Below the pieces are notes generated by a model that saw only the letters and a program-made list of their open reading frames with translations, ran no database searches and was not told the DNA's origin. DNA of 64,000 nucleotides from Winogradskyella bathintestinalis. GTDB taxonomy: Bacteria > Bacteroidota > Bacteroidia > Flavobacteriales > Flavobacteriaceae. The number at the start of each line of letters is the position of its first letter. The stretch's first letter is position 1. Shown here one piece after another: positions 9,311 through 18,177 of the stretch. A program made the translations under genes and the position numbers. The stretch spans positions 558,001 through 622,000 of the forward strand of contig NZ_JASDDK010000001.1 in assembly GCF_030407435.1 (NCBI RefSeq), written 5' to 3'.

Positions 9311-12300
9311 CGTTGTTTTTAAAATACGTTTTAATCTTTTTCTTATAATGATTTTGCAAAGGTAAGGCTTGTCGATTTAAAATTTCAGTAGTATTAAAAT
9401 ATTGTTTCGCTGTAGGAATCTGACTCTGATTATTTTGGTTGAATTCTTCTTTATTAGTTTCAGATTTTCGCTTCGTATCTTGACCTTGCATGAAAGTTGC
9501 ATTCTCCATTTTTAACAATTGATGCTGTACATCCATCATTTTTTGAAGCGTTTGATTTGTGAAACCCGTATTCAACAAATCAAGTTCAATATCTTCCATT
9601 TGCTTAATTAACTCACCTGCAGATTCAATCTTTCCTTCTTTAGTAAATTTATCTTCTAAAGCCTGACGCAACAACTGTTGTTGCTGATAAATTTTGAATA
9701 GCTTTCCATTCTGTTCCTCACTTCCACCTTCACCATAACCATCGTTTTTTTCACCCTCGCCTTCACCATCAGACCCTACTCCACCGTTTTTATCGTCCTT
9801 TCCGTTTTTTCCACCGTTGCCTTCACCATTTTCACCTTTAGTTTGACCATTTTGGTTGCCTTTACCTTTCTGTTCACCATTTTCACCAGAGTTTCCTTCG
9901 TGTCCCCCTTTTCCTTGCTGTTTACCCGTTTTACCGTTCTCACCACTTTGACCGCTTTTTCCATCTTTTCCGTCTTTGCCCTGTTCACCTGGCTTTTCAC
10001 CATCGCCTTCCTTACCTTCTTGTCCCTTCTTTCCAGGTTTATCACCTTCACCTTCCTTACTCTCTTCTCCTTCTTTACCCTCTTCTCCTTGTTTACCTTC
10101 TTCTTTTTTTACACCATCTTCCATCTCCTTATTAAGCTCTTCTTGGGACTTAATAATATCGGGTAATTGTGAATCACCTTCACCTTCACCAAGCGATGGA
10201 TTCATAGTCATTTCCATATTATCCAATACATCGCTTAAAAAACTAGCTAATTCATTAGTTGAGGTCACTGCATACTGTTGGGTTCCGACACCTTGGTAAA
10301 GCCTATTCTCAGAAAGATGATCTAAGGCCTTATCAATGTTAAAAAAAACTTCAGTAATCTGTGAATTTACTTTTTCTGAAATTTTAGGTTGTCTCAAGGA
10401 TAATGCAAATAAACTGTCATCTATATGCTCAAAGTGTTCTCTTAAATTGCTCTGCTCAATAATATACTTTCCGTAATTGTTGTTATTGATGCCAATACTT
10501 TCAAACGTTTCCATAAGCTCTTCTTGATCAAACGAATAGAGTAGTAAATTCTCTAATATTTGGCGTAAGGTGTCAATATCTTCAGACATTTGGTCGCCAC
10601 CGCCGCCACCGCCACCAGCTTTCATCTTCATCATCTCGCTCATTTGCTTCATCTTCTTAGCGGCTTTCTTTTGCTTTTCTTTGGCTTTTTCCTTTAGTTC
10701 TTGAGCGTCTTTTTGCTCGTCTTTAGATTCGGATTCTTCTTTCTTTTCTAGAGCCTCTTTGGCTTCTTTTTGATCAAATTTTATTTCGTCTTCTAAAAAT
10801 TCATCCCGTGAAATCTTCATTGGTTTTTCAAGTTGTCCGTCTTCACGTTCTAATTCTTCCAGTTCTTTTTGAAGATCATCAAAATTTTTGTTTAATTTTT
10901 CTTGAGCTTCTTTGGTATTTTCATTGTCTTCTTCGGATAGTTTTTGTTGTTCTTTGGATAACTTTTCTAAATCGCTAGACATTTTCTCAGCCTTTTTCAT
11001 CACATAAAAACGTTTGGTGAGTTCCAAAAGTTGCTTCATGCTTCGCTTTTTATTCTTGTTTTGTTTGGCTAATTCTTCAAGCTTTTGCGTAAATTCTTCC
11101 TTGTTTATTTTATCTTTTAATTCTTCGAGTTCTTTTAATAATGCTTCGTCCTTTTTTAATTGCTCTTCATTTTCCTTTAAACGTTCTTTTAAATCTTCTT
11201 TGAATTGATCGTCTTTTTTCTCGTCTTTTTGAAATTCTTCTAAATTATCTTGTAGTTTTTTGTTGAAATTTTTCATCAACTGTTCCTGATTTTTCTGACG
11301 TTTTAGGAAGTCTTCAAATTTCTTTTTATCATTAAAATTTAGGCTTTCTTTTTCCTTTTGGATTTTCGATAATTCTTCGAGTTTTTTATCTTGTTCTTGA
11401 AGCTTATCGTATGTTTTACTAATATCTTTTATGGTTTCGTTTTGGTCATTGAGTTGCTTTCGCTCTTCTTCGTCTTTTGTAAGTTTTCTATAGTTAAAAA
11501 TAGAACTTTTGGTGCGTTTGTAATTATGAAGCGCATCGTTATCGAACACTTCAAAATAGAGCTGGTAACTGACGCCTTCTTCCAAATTGAATTGATTAGG
11601 AAATGCACTCACAAATTCACTAAAATTAGATTTTGATATGTTGATAGGTGCCATAATCTTTTTAGATTCATCCTCTGCCGGATAATATACCATCTGAAGC
11701 TTGGTCAATCCATAATCATCACTCGCTTGCCCATAGAAATAAAGACTTTGTTGGTCTATTGAGTCTTTTTGAACCTTAATATTCATTTCTGGATGAGTGT
11801 CCTTAACGACATTGATGTTGTACGCTAAATTCTCGTAATCCTTTAAGTCATCGTTACTGGTTGTAATGCTATAATTATAGTTTTTATACAGGCGTTTTGA
11901 AGCTTTAAAATTACCCTTTCCACTCGGTTTGAAACTCACAGTGTCTTCAGCATAAATTTGAACTCCAGTAGTAGATTTTGTCTTTGCTCTCCAAGTGACA
12001 TTGGTACCTTCTGGAATGACGGCGGAACCTGTACTTTTTAGAACTTCATCTCGTTTTTTAGTGTGCGACGGATAGTCTAAAACCATTTCAAAATTGACCA
12101 GACTTGGTGTGTTGACAACGGTTAATTCATAAGGTTTGGACGTGACTTCATTAGCCGATAATGTAAATTCTACGGCTTCTTTTGGCAAACTGAAAGTGTA
12201 TTGAAATTCACCCATAGCTACTTGCTGTAAAAAATAGGATTGACCGTTAAATTTGATTTGGGCGTTCTCGGGAATGACATTTCCTACGGTTGACACTTTC

Positions 12301-12941
12301 AATTTAAAGTCTTTATTTTCAACTGCTTGAAGGGATTCATTCAGCACATAAAATTGAAAAGGTGCTGGTGGTTCGTAAGCCGTTTTGTAATTGACCACAC
12401 GATTGTAACTGTCGCTGAACCAATTTATTTTTCCTGTGACAAAAGACAATAATATAATAGCAATCGGTATGGCTGCGTATTTTAAATATTTAGTATTCGA
12501 TTTGAAATTAATGGCGGATTTAAACGGAATGGGTTGTAATTCTTGTGACTTTTGCTCTATGCTTGCCAATAATAAATCCGATTGTGTTGGGTTATGGTTG
12601 AGCTGTAAAACATTCAATAATTTATCGTTGATTTCTGGAAAATGATTACCAATTAACTGGGAGGCCGTTTCGAAATTGATGCCTTGTCGCAGTTTGAATA
12701 AATAGGCTAATGGAATGGAGATAAACTTTACGAAAAGCGCTACTTCTACAGCAATGAACGTCCAGAATAGAATGGTTCTTGCCGTTGGATTAAGCCAAAA
12801 TACGTATTCTACGAATAGTGTCATGATGCCATATAGTAAACCTGTAGCGAAGAATAGTATGGTGCCTTTTAGTAGTTCATTGGTGTAGTACCGTTTTATG
12901 AACTGTTCTAGTTTTTGTTTTATGGTATTGAAATTGGTCAT
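9303..12941 (-). CDS. DUF4175 family giant membrane-anchored coiled-coil protein
   Basis: This 1212-residue protein of unknown function belongs to a Bacteroidota family. It has two or three N-terminal transmembrane helices (about residues 20-75 and 150-170), then a large periplasmic beta-rich part (about 180-480). A very long Lys/Glu/Gln coiled coil follows (about 485-775), with a seven-Gly run near 778. Residues 948-1076 form a collagen-like tail of G-[EKNQD]-x repeats. The C-terminus is helical, with 'LFKIYQQQQLLRQALEDK'. It sits between a lipoprotein hydrolase (10 bases away) and ybeY (8-base overlap), so it is in an operon. The low-complexity coding produces long but meaningless open frames on the other strand. 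A structural or envelope-scaffold role is a guess. Confidence 0.8.
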   Translation of the reverse strand: MTNFNTIKQKLEQFIKRYYTNELLKGTILFFATGLLYGIMTLFVEYVFWLNPTARTILFWTFIAVEVALFVKFISIPLAYLFKLRQGINFETASQLIGNHFPEINDKLLNVLQLNHNPTQSDLLLASIEQKSQELQPIPFKSAINFKSNTKYLKYAAIPIAIILLSFVTGKINWFSDSYNRVVNYKTAYEPPAPFQFYVLNESLQAVENKDFKLKVSTVGNVIPENAQIKFNGQSYFLQQVAMGEFQYTFSLPKEAVEFTLSANEVTSKPYELTVVNTPSLVNFEMVLDYPSHTKKRDEVLKSTGSAVIPEGTNVTWRAKTKSTTGVQIYAEDTVSFKPSGKGNFKASKRLYKNYNYSITTSNDDLKDYENLAYNINVVKDTHPEMNIKVQKDSIDQQSLYFYGQASDDYGLTKLQMVYYPAEDESKKIMAPINISKSNFSEFVSAFPNQFNLEEGVSYQLYFEVFDNDALHNYKRTKSSIFNYRKLTKDEEERKQLNDQNETIKDISKTYDKLQEQDKKLEELSKIQKEKESLNFNDKKKFEDFLKRQKNQEQLMKNFNKKLQDNLEEFQKDEKKDDQFKEDLKERLKENEEQLKKDEALLKELEELKDKINKEEFTQKLEELAKQNKNKKRSMKQLLELTKRFYVMKKAEKMSSDLEKLSKEQQKLSEEDNENTKEAQEKLNKNFDDLQKELEELEREDGQLEKPMKISRDEFLEDEIKFDQKEAKEALEKKEESESKDEQKDAQELKEKAKEKQKKAAKKMKQMSEMMKMKAGGGGGGGDQMSEDIDTLRQILENLLLYSFDQEELMETFESIGINNNNYGKYIIEQSNLREHFEHIDDSLFALSLRQPKISEKVNSQITEVFFNIDKALDHLSENRLYQGVGTQQYAVTSTNELASFLSDVLDNMEMTMNPSLGEGEGDSQLPDIIKSQEELNKEMEDGVKKEEGKQGEEGKEGEESKEGEGDKPGKKGQEGKEGDGEKPGEQGKDGKDGKSGQSGENGKTGKQQGKGGHEGNSGENGEQKGKGNQNGQTKGENGEGNGGKNGKDDKNGGVGSDGEGEGEKNDGYGEGGSEEQNGKLFKIYQQQQLLRQALEDKFTKEGKIESAGELIKQMEDIELDLLNTGFTNQTLQKMMDVQHQLLKMENATFMQGQDTKRKSETNKEEFNQNNQSQIPTAKQYFNTTEILNRQALPLQNHYKKKIKTYFKNNDD

Positions 12942-12951
12942 TTAGCTAATA

Positions 12952-13887
12952 TTACTTTTCATTTAACATCCAATTTATCAAATTCTCTTTATCAATAATA
13001 GACCAACTGTGGGGATTTCGCTCGCCATCCGATCGATAACCTTTATTTTTTGTTGGAATATATTCAACATTCGAAAATTCAGACGTATTCAACGATTCGT
13101 ACAAACTCTTTATGTAATAGGCATTCATTTCATCGTATTTAGCCATGGTCTTCTCTTTCCACCAAAGGGAATCTGGTTCCGTATAAAGTCTGATTTTAGT
13201 GTTTTTTAAGTGTTCTATATTATCAATATTATTTGTTTTTGCAGTATAGACTGAAAACGCTTCATAATTAGAAATATTTATGTTCGGGTTTCCAAACTCT
13301 TTACTTAAAGTTTCTAGCAACCATGTACTTTCAGCAATCGTAGCATTTAATGAATCACGCTCTATGTTTTTTTGAGCGGTATTATACAAAGCTGCCAAAT
13401 CAATAGGCGAATCGACAATAAAAACCCCTTTAGGAATTAAATTTGTATTTTCCTTGGTCATAAAATCACTAATTAAAAGCGCCATATTACCACCGCTTGA
13501 AAAGCCTCCAACATAAAAATTATCTGTAGGTAATTTATGTGTTTCAAAAATATTTTGAAATTGCTCAGCTAAACCTTCTAATTCATTTTTTCCTAGCCAC
13601 AATTTTTTATTATAGTTCATAAGCAGCACTGAAATGTTATGATCTATAGCAGTTTCTAATATTTTAAATTCGCGTTTTATATCTTCTACGCTTTCCGGAT
13701 ATCCTCCAAAAAGAATTAATGTTGCTCTTATATTATTTGTTGGGGTGTGCAATTCGTAGTTATCGTTCTTTATTTCTAAAGATGTTTTTTCTGGGATGCT
13801 TTCAGATTCTACATCAACTTCTTTAACGTCATTTTTACATGAGCTAAAAATGGTGATAATTGACACTATTAACAAGAATTTTTTCAT
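12952..13887 (-). CDS. Lipoprotein with alpha/beta-hydrolase fold
   Basis: This 311-residue protein has signal peptidase II box IFSSC-K, lipid at Cys17. The nucleophile elbow G-F-S-S-G ('NFYVGGFSSGGNMALLISDF', Ser near 150) and the earlier 'ATLILFGGYPES' oxyanion strand indicate an alpha/beta hydrolase resembling esterase/PHB-depolymerase-like proteins. The C-terminal 'NPHSWSIIDKENLINWM' supplies the likely catalytic His. The substrate is unknown. It is the first gene of the operon with DUF4175 and ybeY (10-base gap). Confidence 0.6.
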   Translation of the reverse strand: MKKFLLIVSIITIFSSCKNDVKEVDVESESIPEKTSLEIKNDNYELHTPTNNIRATLILFGGYPESVEDIKREFKILETAIDHNISVLLMNYNKKLWLGKNELEGLAEQFQNIFETHKLPTDNFYVGGFSSGGNMALLISDFMTKENTNLIPKGVFIVDSPIDLAALYNTAQKNIERDSLNATIAESTWLLETLSKEFGNPNINISNYEAFSVYTAKTNNIDNIEHLKNTKIRLYTEPDSLWWKEKTMAKYDEMNAYYIKSLYESLNTSEFSNVEYIPTKNKGYRSDGERNPHSWSIIDKENLINWMLNEK

Positions 13888-14311
13888 TGGTGGTTATAAA
13901 ATATATATTCCTTTATGTTCATTTTATTCGTCTATTTATATGATATTTAGATGAACTCATATTCTGCTTTGTAGTTGCGTTAATACCATATTTTTAATTC
14001 GGTTTTCTTGTATGCGTCGCATTGGCAAAAACAATTTTTTAATGCATTAATAATTATAATTTAATACTAAATTTTCTCAAATTTCGAATCAAGCGAAATT
14101 CTGATTTTAAAATTACTTCATTTCGATAAGATAACTCACGTTTAACCATTAAACCGTATCAACTGTCTAATCTACAATTTTATTTTAATTTCAATTTCGG
14201 TAAAATTGGTAAGATTCTGTTAATTTAGAGGTTTTTAGTGTTAAATTAGATCAAAGAAAGCATAATCTTAACTCAAATTTATATGCCTGTCTTCGTAGAA
14301 ATGACAAAACA
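13888..14311. other. Divergent intergenic region, 424 bases
   Basis: This region carries the promoters of the lipoprotein hydrolase (minus) and the AlkB-like gene (plus). At 14282-14306 it reads like a decayed copy of the common 'CCTG(C/T)CTTCG(C/T)AG(G/A)AATGACAA' REP-type element. I see no reading frame or RNA gene. Confidence 0.4.
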
Positions 14312-15355
14312 ATGAAAGACCTCAAATACTTAGCCGCTTTTTCAATTCCTTTGGTCTGTTTTATAGGTGTGTTTCTAAAAGGCTATTGGGTTTGGGCAAC
14401 ACCTATTTTTGGATTTGTTTGTATTCCTATTTTAGAATTGATTTTCCCTGTAAATACTGCTAATTTAAAGCCCAATGAAGCTGATAGTAAATTGAAACAA
14501 AAATTGTTTGATTGGTTATTATATTTAAATCTACCTATTGTTTATGGTTTGGTTATTTATGGGTTATTTACCGTATCGAACACGGCATTACAATCACATG
14601 AGTTTATTGGATTAATTTTCTCAGTAGGAATTGTTTTGGGCGTTAACGGTATTAATGTGGCGCATGAACTTGGTCACCGACAAACAACGAACGAGCGATT
14701 TTTAGGTAAAGCTCTACTTCTACCTTCATTTTACATGCATTTTTATATTGAACATAATTTTGGTCATCATTTGCATGCCGCAACTCCAGAAGATCCAGCA
14801 ACGGCTCGGTATAACCAAACGGTGTATTCCTTTTGGTTCACTTCAACCCTGAGACAATATTTTAAAGCTTGGAAAATTCAAAAAAAATTATTGAAAAATT
14901 ATGAAAAACCCTTCATTTCGTTGAAAAATGACATGTTTTGGTATTTATTTCTTCAAATCTGCTATATTACTGTCGTATTTTGGTTGTTTGGCACTTCAGC
15001 TTTAGCATTTGCTATCCTTGCAGGAATTGTAGGATTTATTCTTCTCGAGTCCGTTAATTACATTGAGCATTACGGTTTACTACGTTTAAAAACTAAATCG
15101 GGCCGTTACGAACGCGTTAAGAAAATACATTCTTGGAATTCTAATCATGTTATAGGTAGAATTGTACTCTATGAATTAACACGACACAGCGATCATCATT
15201 ATAAAACAACCAAAAAATATCAAGTTTTAGATTGCCATGACGACAGTCCTCAAATGCCTTATGGGTACCCGACTTCTATGGTTTTGGCAATGATCCCTCC
15301 TCTTTGGTTTGCTATAATGAATAAGCGTGTGCCTCAAGAAATGATTGTGGAATAG
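14312..15355 (+). CDS. AlkB-type alkane 1-monooxygenase / membrane fatty-acid-hydroxylase-like di-iron enzyme
   Basis: This 347-residue integral membrane protein has about six hydrophobic helices and the full set of histidine boxes of the AlkB branch of membrane di-iron enzymes: HELGH (about 118-122), EHNFGHH (about 150-156), the AlkB/XylM-specific NYIEHYG (about 250) and RHSDHH (about 290). AlkB adds one oxygen atom to terminal methyl groups of alkanes, with electrons from rubredoxin. No rubredoxin or ferredoxin gene lies nearby, so the partner is elsewhere. The true substrate (alkane, fatty acid or other) cannot be told from sequence. It is monocistronic with gltX downstream, which has its own promoter. 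Confidence 0.8.
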   Translation: MKDLKYLAAFSIPLVCFIGVFLKGYWVWATPIFGFVCIPILELIFPVNTANLKPNEADSKLKQKLFDWLLYLNLPIVYGLVIYGLFTVSNTALQSHEFIGLIFSVGIVLGVNGINVAHELGHRQTTNERFLGKALLLPSFYMHFYIEHNFGHHLHAATPEDPATARYNQTVYSFWFTSTLRQYFKAWKIQKKLLKNYEKPFISLKNDMFWYLFLQICYITVVFWLFGTSALAFAILAGIVGFILLESVNYIEHYGLLRLKTKSGRYERVKKIHSWNSNHVIGRIVLYELTRHSDHHYKTTKKYQVLDCHDDSPQMPYGYPTSMVLAMIPPLWFAIMNKRVPQEMIVE

Positions 15356-15414
15356 TTCTCATTATCAGTCTCGATTTACAGTTCATCAATATAGAAACTT
15401 TGAACATTAAACTC

Positions 15415-15445
15415 TTGAACTTTGGACTTCAAAATTCTATCTTTG
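15415..15445 (+). promoter_or_regulatory. Promoter of gltX
   Basis: TTG at 15415-15417, then 20 bases, then TATCTTTG at 15438-15445. Both elements and the spacing fit the Bacteroidota -33/-7 consensus. The leader of about 50 bases contains a REP-like element. Confidence 0.65.
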
Positions 15446-15460
15446 CATTCTAAAAATTAA

Positions 15461-15486
15461 GGCTTCGACTGCGCTCAGCCTGACAA
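15461..15486. repeat. REP-like short palindromic element in the gltX leader
   Basis: GGCTTCGACTGCGCTCAGCC followed by TGACAA. GGCT/AGCC pair as a short hairpin. From memory this sequence is a dispersed intergenic repeat in Flavobacteriaceae genomes, and related decayed copies may be present at about 14282 and 26412. It is GC-rich against a very AT-rich background. Confidence 0.5.
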
Positions 15487-15500
15487 TCTTAATAATTATT

Positions 15501-17015
15501 ATGAGTCAAAAAGTACGTGTGCGTTTTGCACCTAGTCCAACAGGACCTTTACATATTGGTGGTGTAAGAACCGCTTTATTTAACTATTTATTTGCCAAAA
15601 AACATGGTGGCGATTTTGTGCTCAGAATCGAAGATACAGACCAAAATCGTTATGTAGAAGGTGCTGAAGATTATATTGTTAATGCTTTAGATTGGTGTGG
15701 AATTTCTTTTGACGAAGGGCCTTCTAAAAATGAAAAGTTTGGGCCTTATAGACAAAGTGAGCGTAAAGCGTTATATAAGCAATATGCTGATGAGTTAATA
15801 GCAAATGGTAAAGCCTATTATGCTTTTGATACGGCTGAACAATTGGATGCCGAACGAAAGGGTCATGAAGCTGAAGGAAAAACTTTTATTTATAACTGGC
15901 ACAACCGAGAAAAAGGTCGTTTGGTTAATTCTTTAGTGTTAACTGAAGCAGAAACAAAAGCTAAAATTGAAGCAGGTGATGATTACGTCATTCGCTTTAA
16001 ATCTCCTCAAGATGAAACCTTACATCTAACTGATATTATTCGTGGTAATATGACGATTGATACCAATGTTTTAGATGATAAAGTGTTGTTTAAAAGTGAT
16101 GGAATGCCCACCTACCATTTGGCTAATATTGTGGACGACCATTTAATGGAAATCACCCATGTAATTCGTGGCGAAGAATGGTTGCCTTCTCTAGCATTAC
16201 ACCAATTATTATATGACGCTTTTAGCTGGGATGCGCCAAAATTTGCGCATTTACCATTAATATTAAAACCAACGGGAAAAGGAAAATTAAGTAAACGCGA
16301 TGGCGATAAGATGGGCTTTCCTGTGTTTCCTTTAGAATATAATGCCCCAGATGGAACCGTTTCTGCAGGTTATAAAGAAGACGGTTATTTTCCTGAAGCT
16401 GTAGTTAACTTTTTAGCATTTTTAGGTTGGAATCCAGGCACAGAACAAGAAATTTTTAGCTTAGAACAATTAGTTTCAGATTTTGATTTGGCACGTGTAA
16501 ATAAAGCTGGTGCTCGCTTTGATCCAGACAAAACCAAGTGGTTCAATCATCATTATATGCAAGAGCAATTGGATTTGGATTTGGCAGAACAGTTTAAAGC
16601 CATTCGACCTGAATTGGCAGACATTGATGTTAATTTTATCGCCTTGGTTGTGGGTTTAATTAAAGAACGAGCTACGTTCATTCACGATTTTTGGGAATTG
16701 AGTCATTTCTTTTTTACCGCTCCGACTTCTTATGACGCAAAAGCATCTAAAAAAGCTATAAAAGATGAAACTCCAGCGATTCTTCAAGAGGTTATAAATA
16801 TTGTTACTAGAACTTCAGAATTCACTGTGCAAAATTTACAAGCTAAAATTAAAGATTGGATTACAACCAACGATGTCGGTTTTGGTAAAGTTATGATGCC
16901 ATTACGATTAGCCTTAGTTGGCGCTTTGCAAGGACCTGATGTGTTTGATATAATGTTTATGATTGGTAAGGCTGAAACGGTTCAGCGCATTGATCGGTTT
17001 ATCAAGCAGATTTAA
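15501..17015 (+). CDS. gltX: Glutamyl-tRNA synthetase
   Basis: Charges tRNA-Glu with glutamate. This 504-residue class I synthetase has the HIGH motif as 'SPTGPLHIGGVRTALF' (residues 11-26) and the KMSKS loop as 'KLSKRDGDKMGFPVF' (about 255-269). The discriminating GluRS features 'GIPTYH'-like 'DGMPTYHLANIVDDH' and 'RGEEWLPSL' are present. The C-terminal anticodon-binding helical domain is complete. The ATG at 15501 is preceded by a good promoter. Confidence 0.97.
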   Translation: MSQKVRVRFAPSPTGPLHIGGVRTALFNYLFAKKHGGDFVLRIEDTDQNRYVEGAEDYIVNALDWCGISFDEGPSKNEKFGPYRQSERKALYKQYADELIANGKAYYAFDTAEQLDAERKGHEAEGKTFIYNWHNREKGRLVNSLVLTEAETKAKIEAGDDYVIRFKSPQDETLHLTDIIRGNMTIDTNVLDDKVLFKSDGMPTYHLANIVDDHLMEITHVIRGEEWLPSLALHQLLYDAFSWDAPKFAHLPLILKPTGKGKLSKRDGDKMGFPVFPLEYNAPDGTVSAGYKEDGYFPEAVVNFLAFLGWNPGTEQEIFSLEQLVSDFDLARVNKAGARFDPDKTKWFNHHYMQEQLDLDLAEQFKAIRPELADIDVNFIALVVGLIKERATFIHDFWELSHFFFTAPTSYDAKASKKAIKDETPAILQEVINIVTRTSEFTVQNLQAKIKDWITTNDVGFGKVMMPLRLALVGALQGPDVFDIMFMIGKAETVQRIDRFIKQI

Positions 17016-17407
17016 TATTTAATACGACCTTTTGGGTTATGACAATCTGAAAGGTCTTAAATATCAAAATACTGCTACTATTATTTCTTTATAAATATTA
17101 TTTTAGATTAAATTTAGTAAGTTATTCTTAGCAACTAAATGGCGCTTATTCTGCTATTAAGCAAGTCGCTATATAGATTGACTATAAAAATATTAATGAT
17201 CTTCTAAAAATGTATTAATAACATTTTTCTATAAAAGGAATCTTTTACTTTTTAAAAATCAAATGTGAGTCCGTCTCGTTATAACCCTTACCTTTATTTA
17301 TAATAGTAGTTCGATATAAACAATATTTATAAATAAGTTAAATTAACTTACTTTTAAAATCTCATGTATGCTATAATTGCATTAGAACTTATAAATCTTA
17401 TATAAAA
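17016..17407. other. Intergenic region after gltX, 392 bases
   Basis: It holds a hairpin at 17026-17056 just after the gltX stop (stem GACCTTT/AAAGGTC, long loop, no T run, so a weak terminator), the 17-base inverted repeat at 17334-17350, and a TATAATTG -7-like box at 17372-17379. I see nothing else in it. Confidence 0.5.
17334..17350. promoter_or_regulatory. 17-base inverted repeat, possible operator
   Basis: TAAGTTAAATTAACTTA is an 8-base perfect inverted repeat around one central base. It ends 21 bases before a TATAATTG box at 17372-17379, so it covers the expected -33 position of the following gene. That placement suits a repressor or activator site, but no regulator is identified. Confidence 0.4.
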
Positions 17408-17932
17408 ATGATGGATAAATTAAAAAAAATAATGCTCTTAGTTGTATTAACAGTAAGTGTAACTATGTTTTCACAAACTAAAGCAGAAGCTTTAAGAGAT
17501 GCAAAAATAACTTCAAAAGCGACCTTAAATATGGATTTTGAAACGGTTGTGAAGTATACACTTCCTTCGGTTTTGGAAATGATGGGAGGAAAAGATGCCG
17601 CTTTACAAGTCATAAATAAGACTTTTGAAGGTATGAAGACACAAGGTTTCGTATTTGAAAAAGCCGAAATTAACAAGGTTTCAGAAATTGTTAAAGAACA
17701 AGGACAATTTAGATGCGTGGTTGAAGGTTATAATCAAATGAAAATGGGCGACCAACGTATTTCTTCTAAAAGTTATCTCTTAGGTATCTTTAATGACATT
17801 GATAAACACTGGTGGTTTATTGAAGCAAAACAACTTAAAAACAAAGCTTTGACTGCTAAAGTGCTACCTAATTTTGAAACTCAACTCGACATTCCTGAGG
17901 ATGATATGAAAATCGAAGAACTTAAAAAATAG
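17408..17932 (+). CDS. Small secreted protein of unknown function
   Basis: This 174-residue protein starts ATG ATG, with a Sec signal (MMDKLKKIMLLVVLTVSVTMFSQ, cleavage near residue 23). The mature part is mixed alpha/beta: 'NMDFETVVKYTLPSVLEMMGGKDAALQVINKTFEGMKTQGFVFEKAEI', then beta-strands including 'DKHWWFIEAKQL'. The pattern resembles small NTF2-like or DUF-type periplasmic proteins, but I do not recognise a family. It is monocistronic between a candidate operator and a strong bidirectional terminator, which suggests tight independent regulation. Confidence 0.65.
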   Translation: MMDKLKKIMLLVVLTVSVTMFSQTKAEALRDAKITSKATLNMDFETVVKYTLPSVLEMMGGKDAALQVINKTFEGMKTQGFVFEKAEINKVSEIVKEQGQFRCVVEGYNQMKMGDQRISSKSYLLGIFNDIDKHWWFIEAKQLKNKALTAKVLPNFETQLDIPEDDMKIEELKK

Positions 17933-17950
17933 GTTATAAATTACTTTAAA

Positions 17951-17985
17951 AAAAACCTCGAAAATGAACTTTTCGAGGTTTTTTT
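17951..17985 (+). terminator. Strong bidirectional terminator
   Basis: Stem AAAACCTCGAAAA / TTTTCGAGGTTTT with loop TGAAC (17965-17969), flanked by A and T runs on both sides. It can therefore end both the small secreted-protein gene (plus) and glnS (minus). Confidence 0.9.
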
Positions 17986-18177
17986 ATATATTCTATTTTA
18001 CTTATAAAAAGGTTTAATTATAAGTCTAACTCATTAATATTTTGCATTTTATACTATGGATTATCTTATAGAGTATTTAATATTCGGAATAGCGCTAGAA
18101 ACCTTCTACTAAATTTATATTGTATTCTAAACAATATTAGCAACAAATATATTCTTCGTGAATATCGCCTTTAGCGA

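Noticed and set aside
9776..10299. Long open frames on both strands inside the DUF4175 gene
   Set aside because: They arise from the G-x-x and K/E-rich low-complexity coding; the translations are meaningless runs of Lys/Val or Ser/Pro/Phe.
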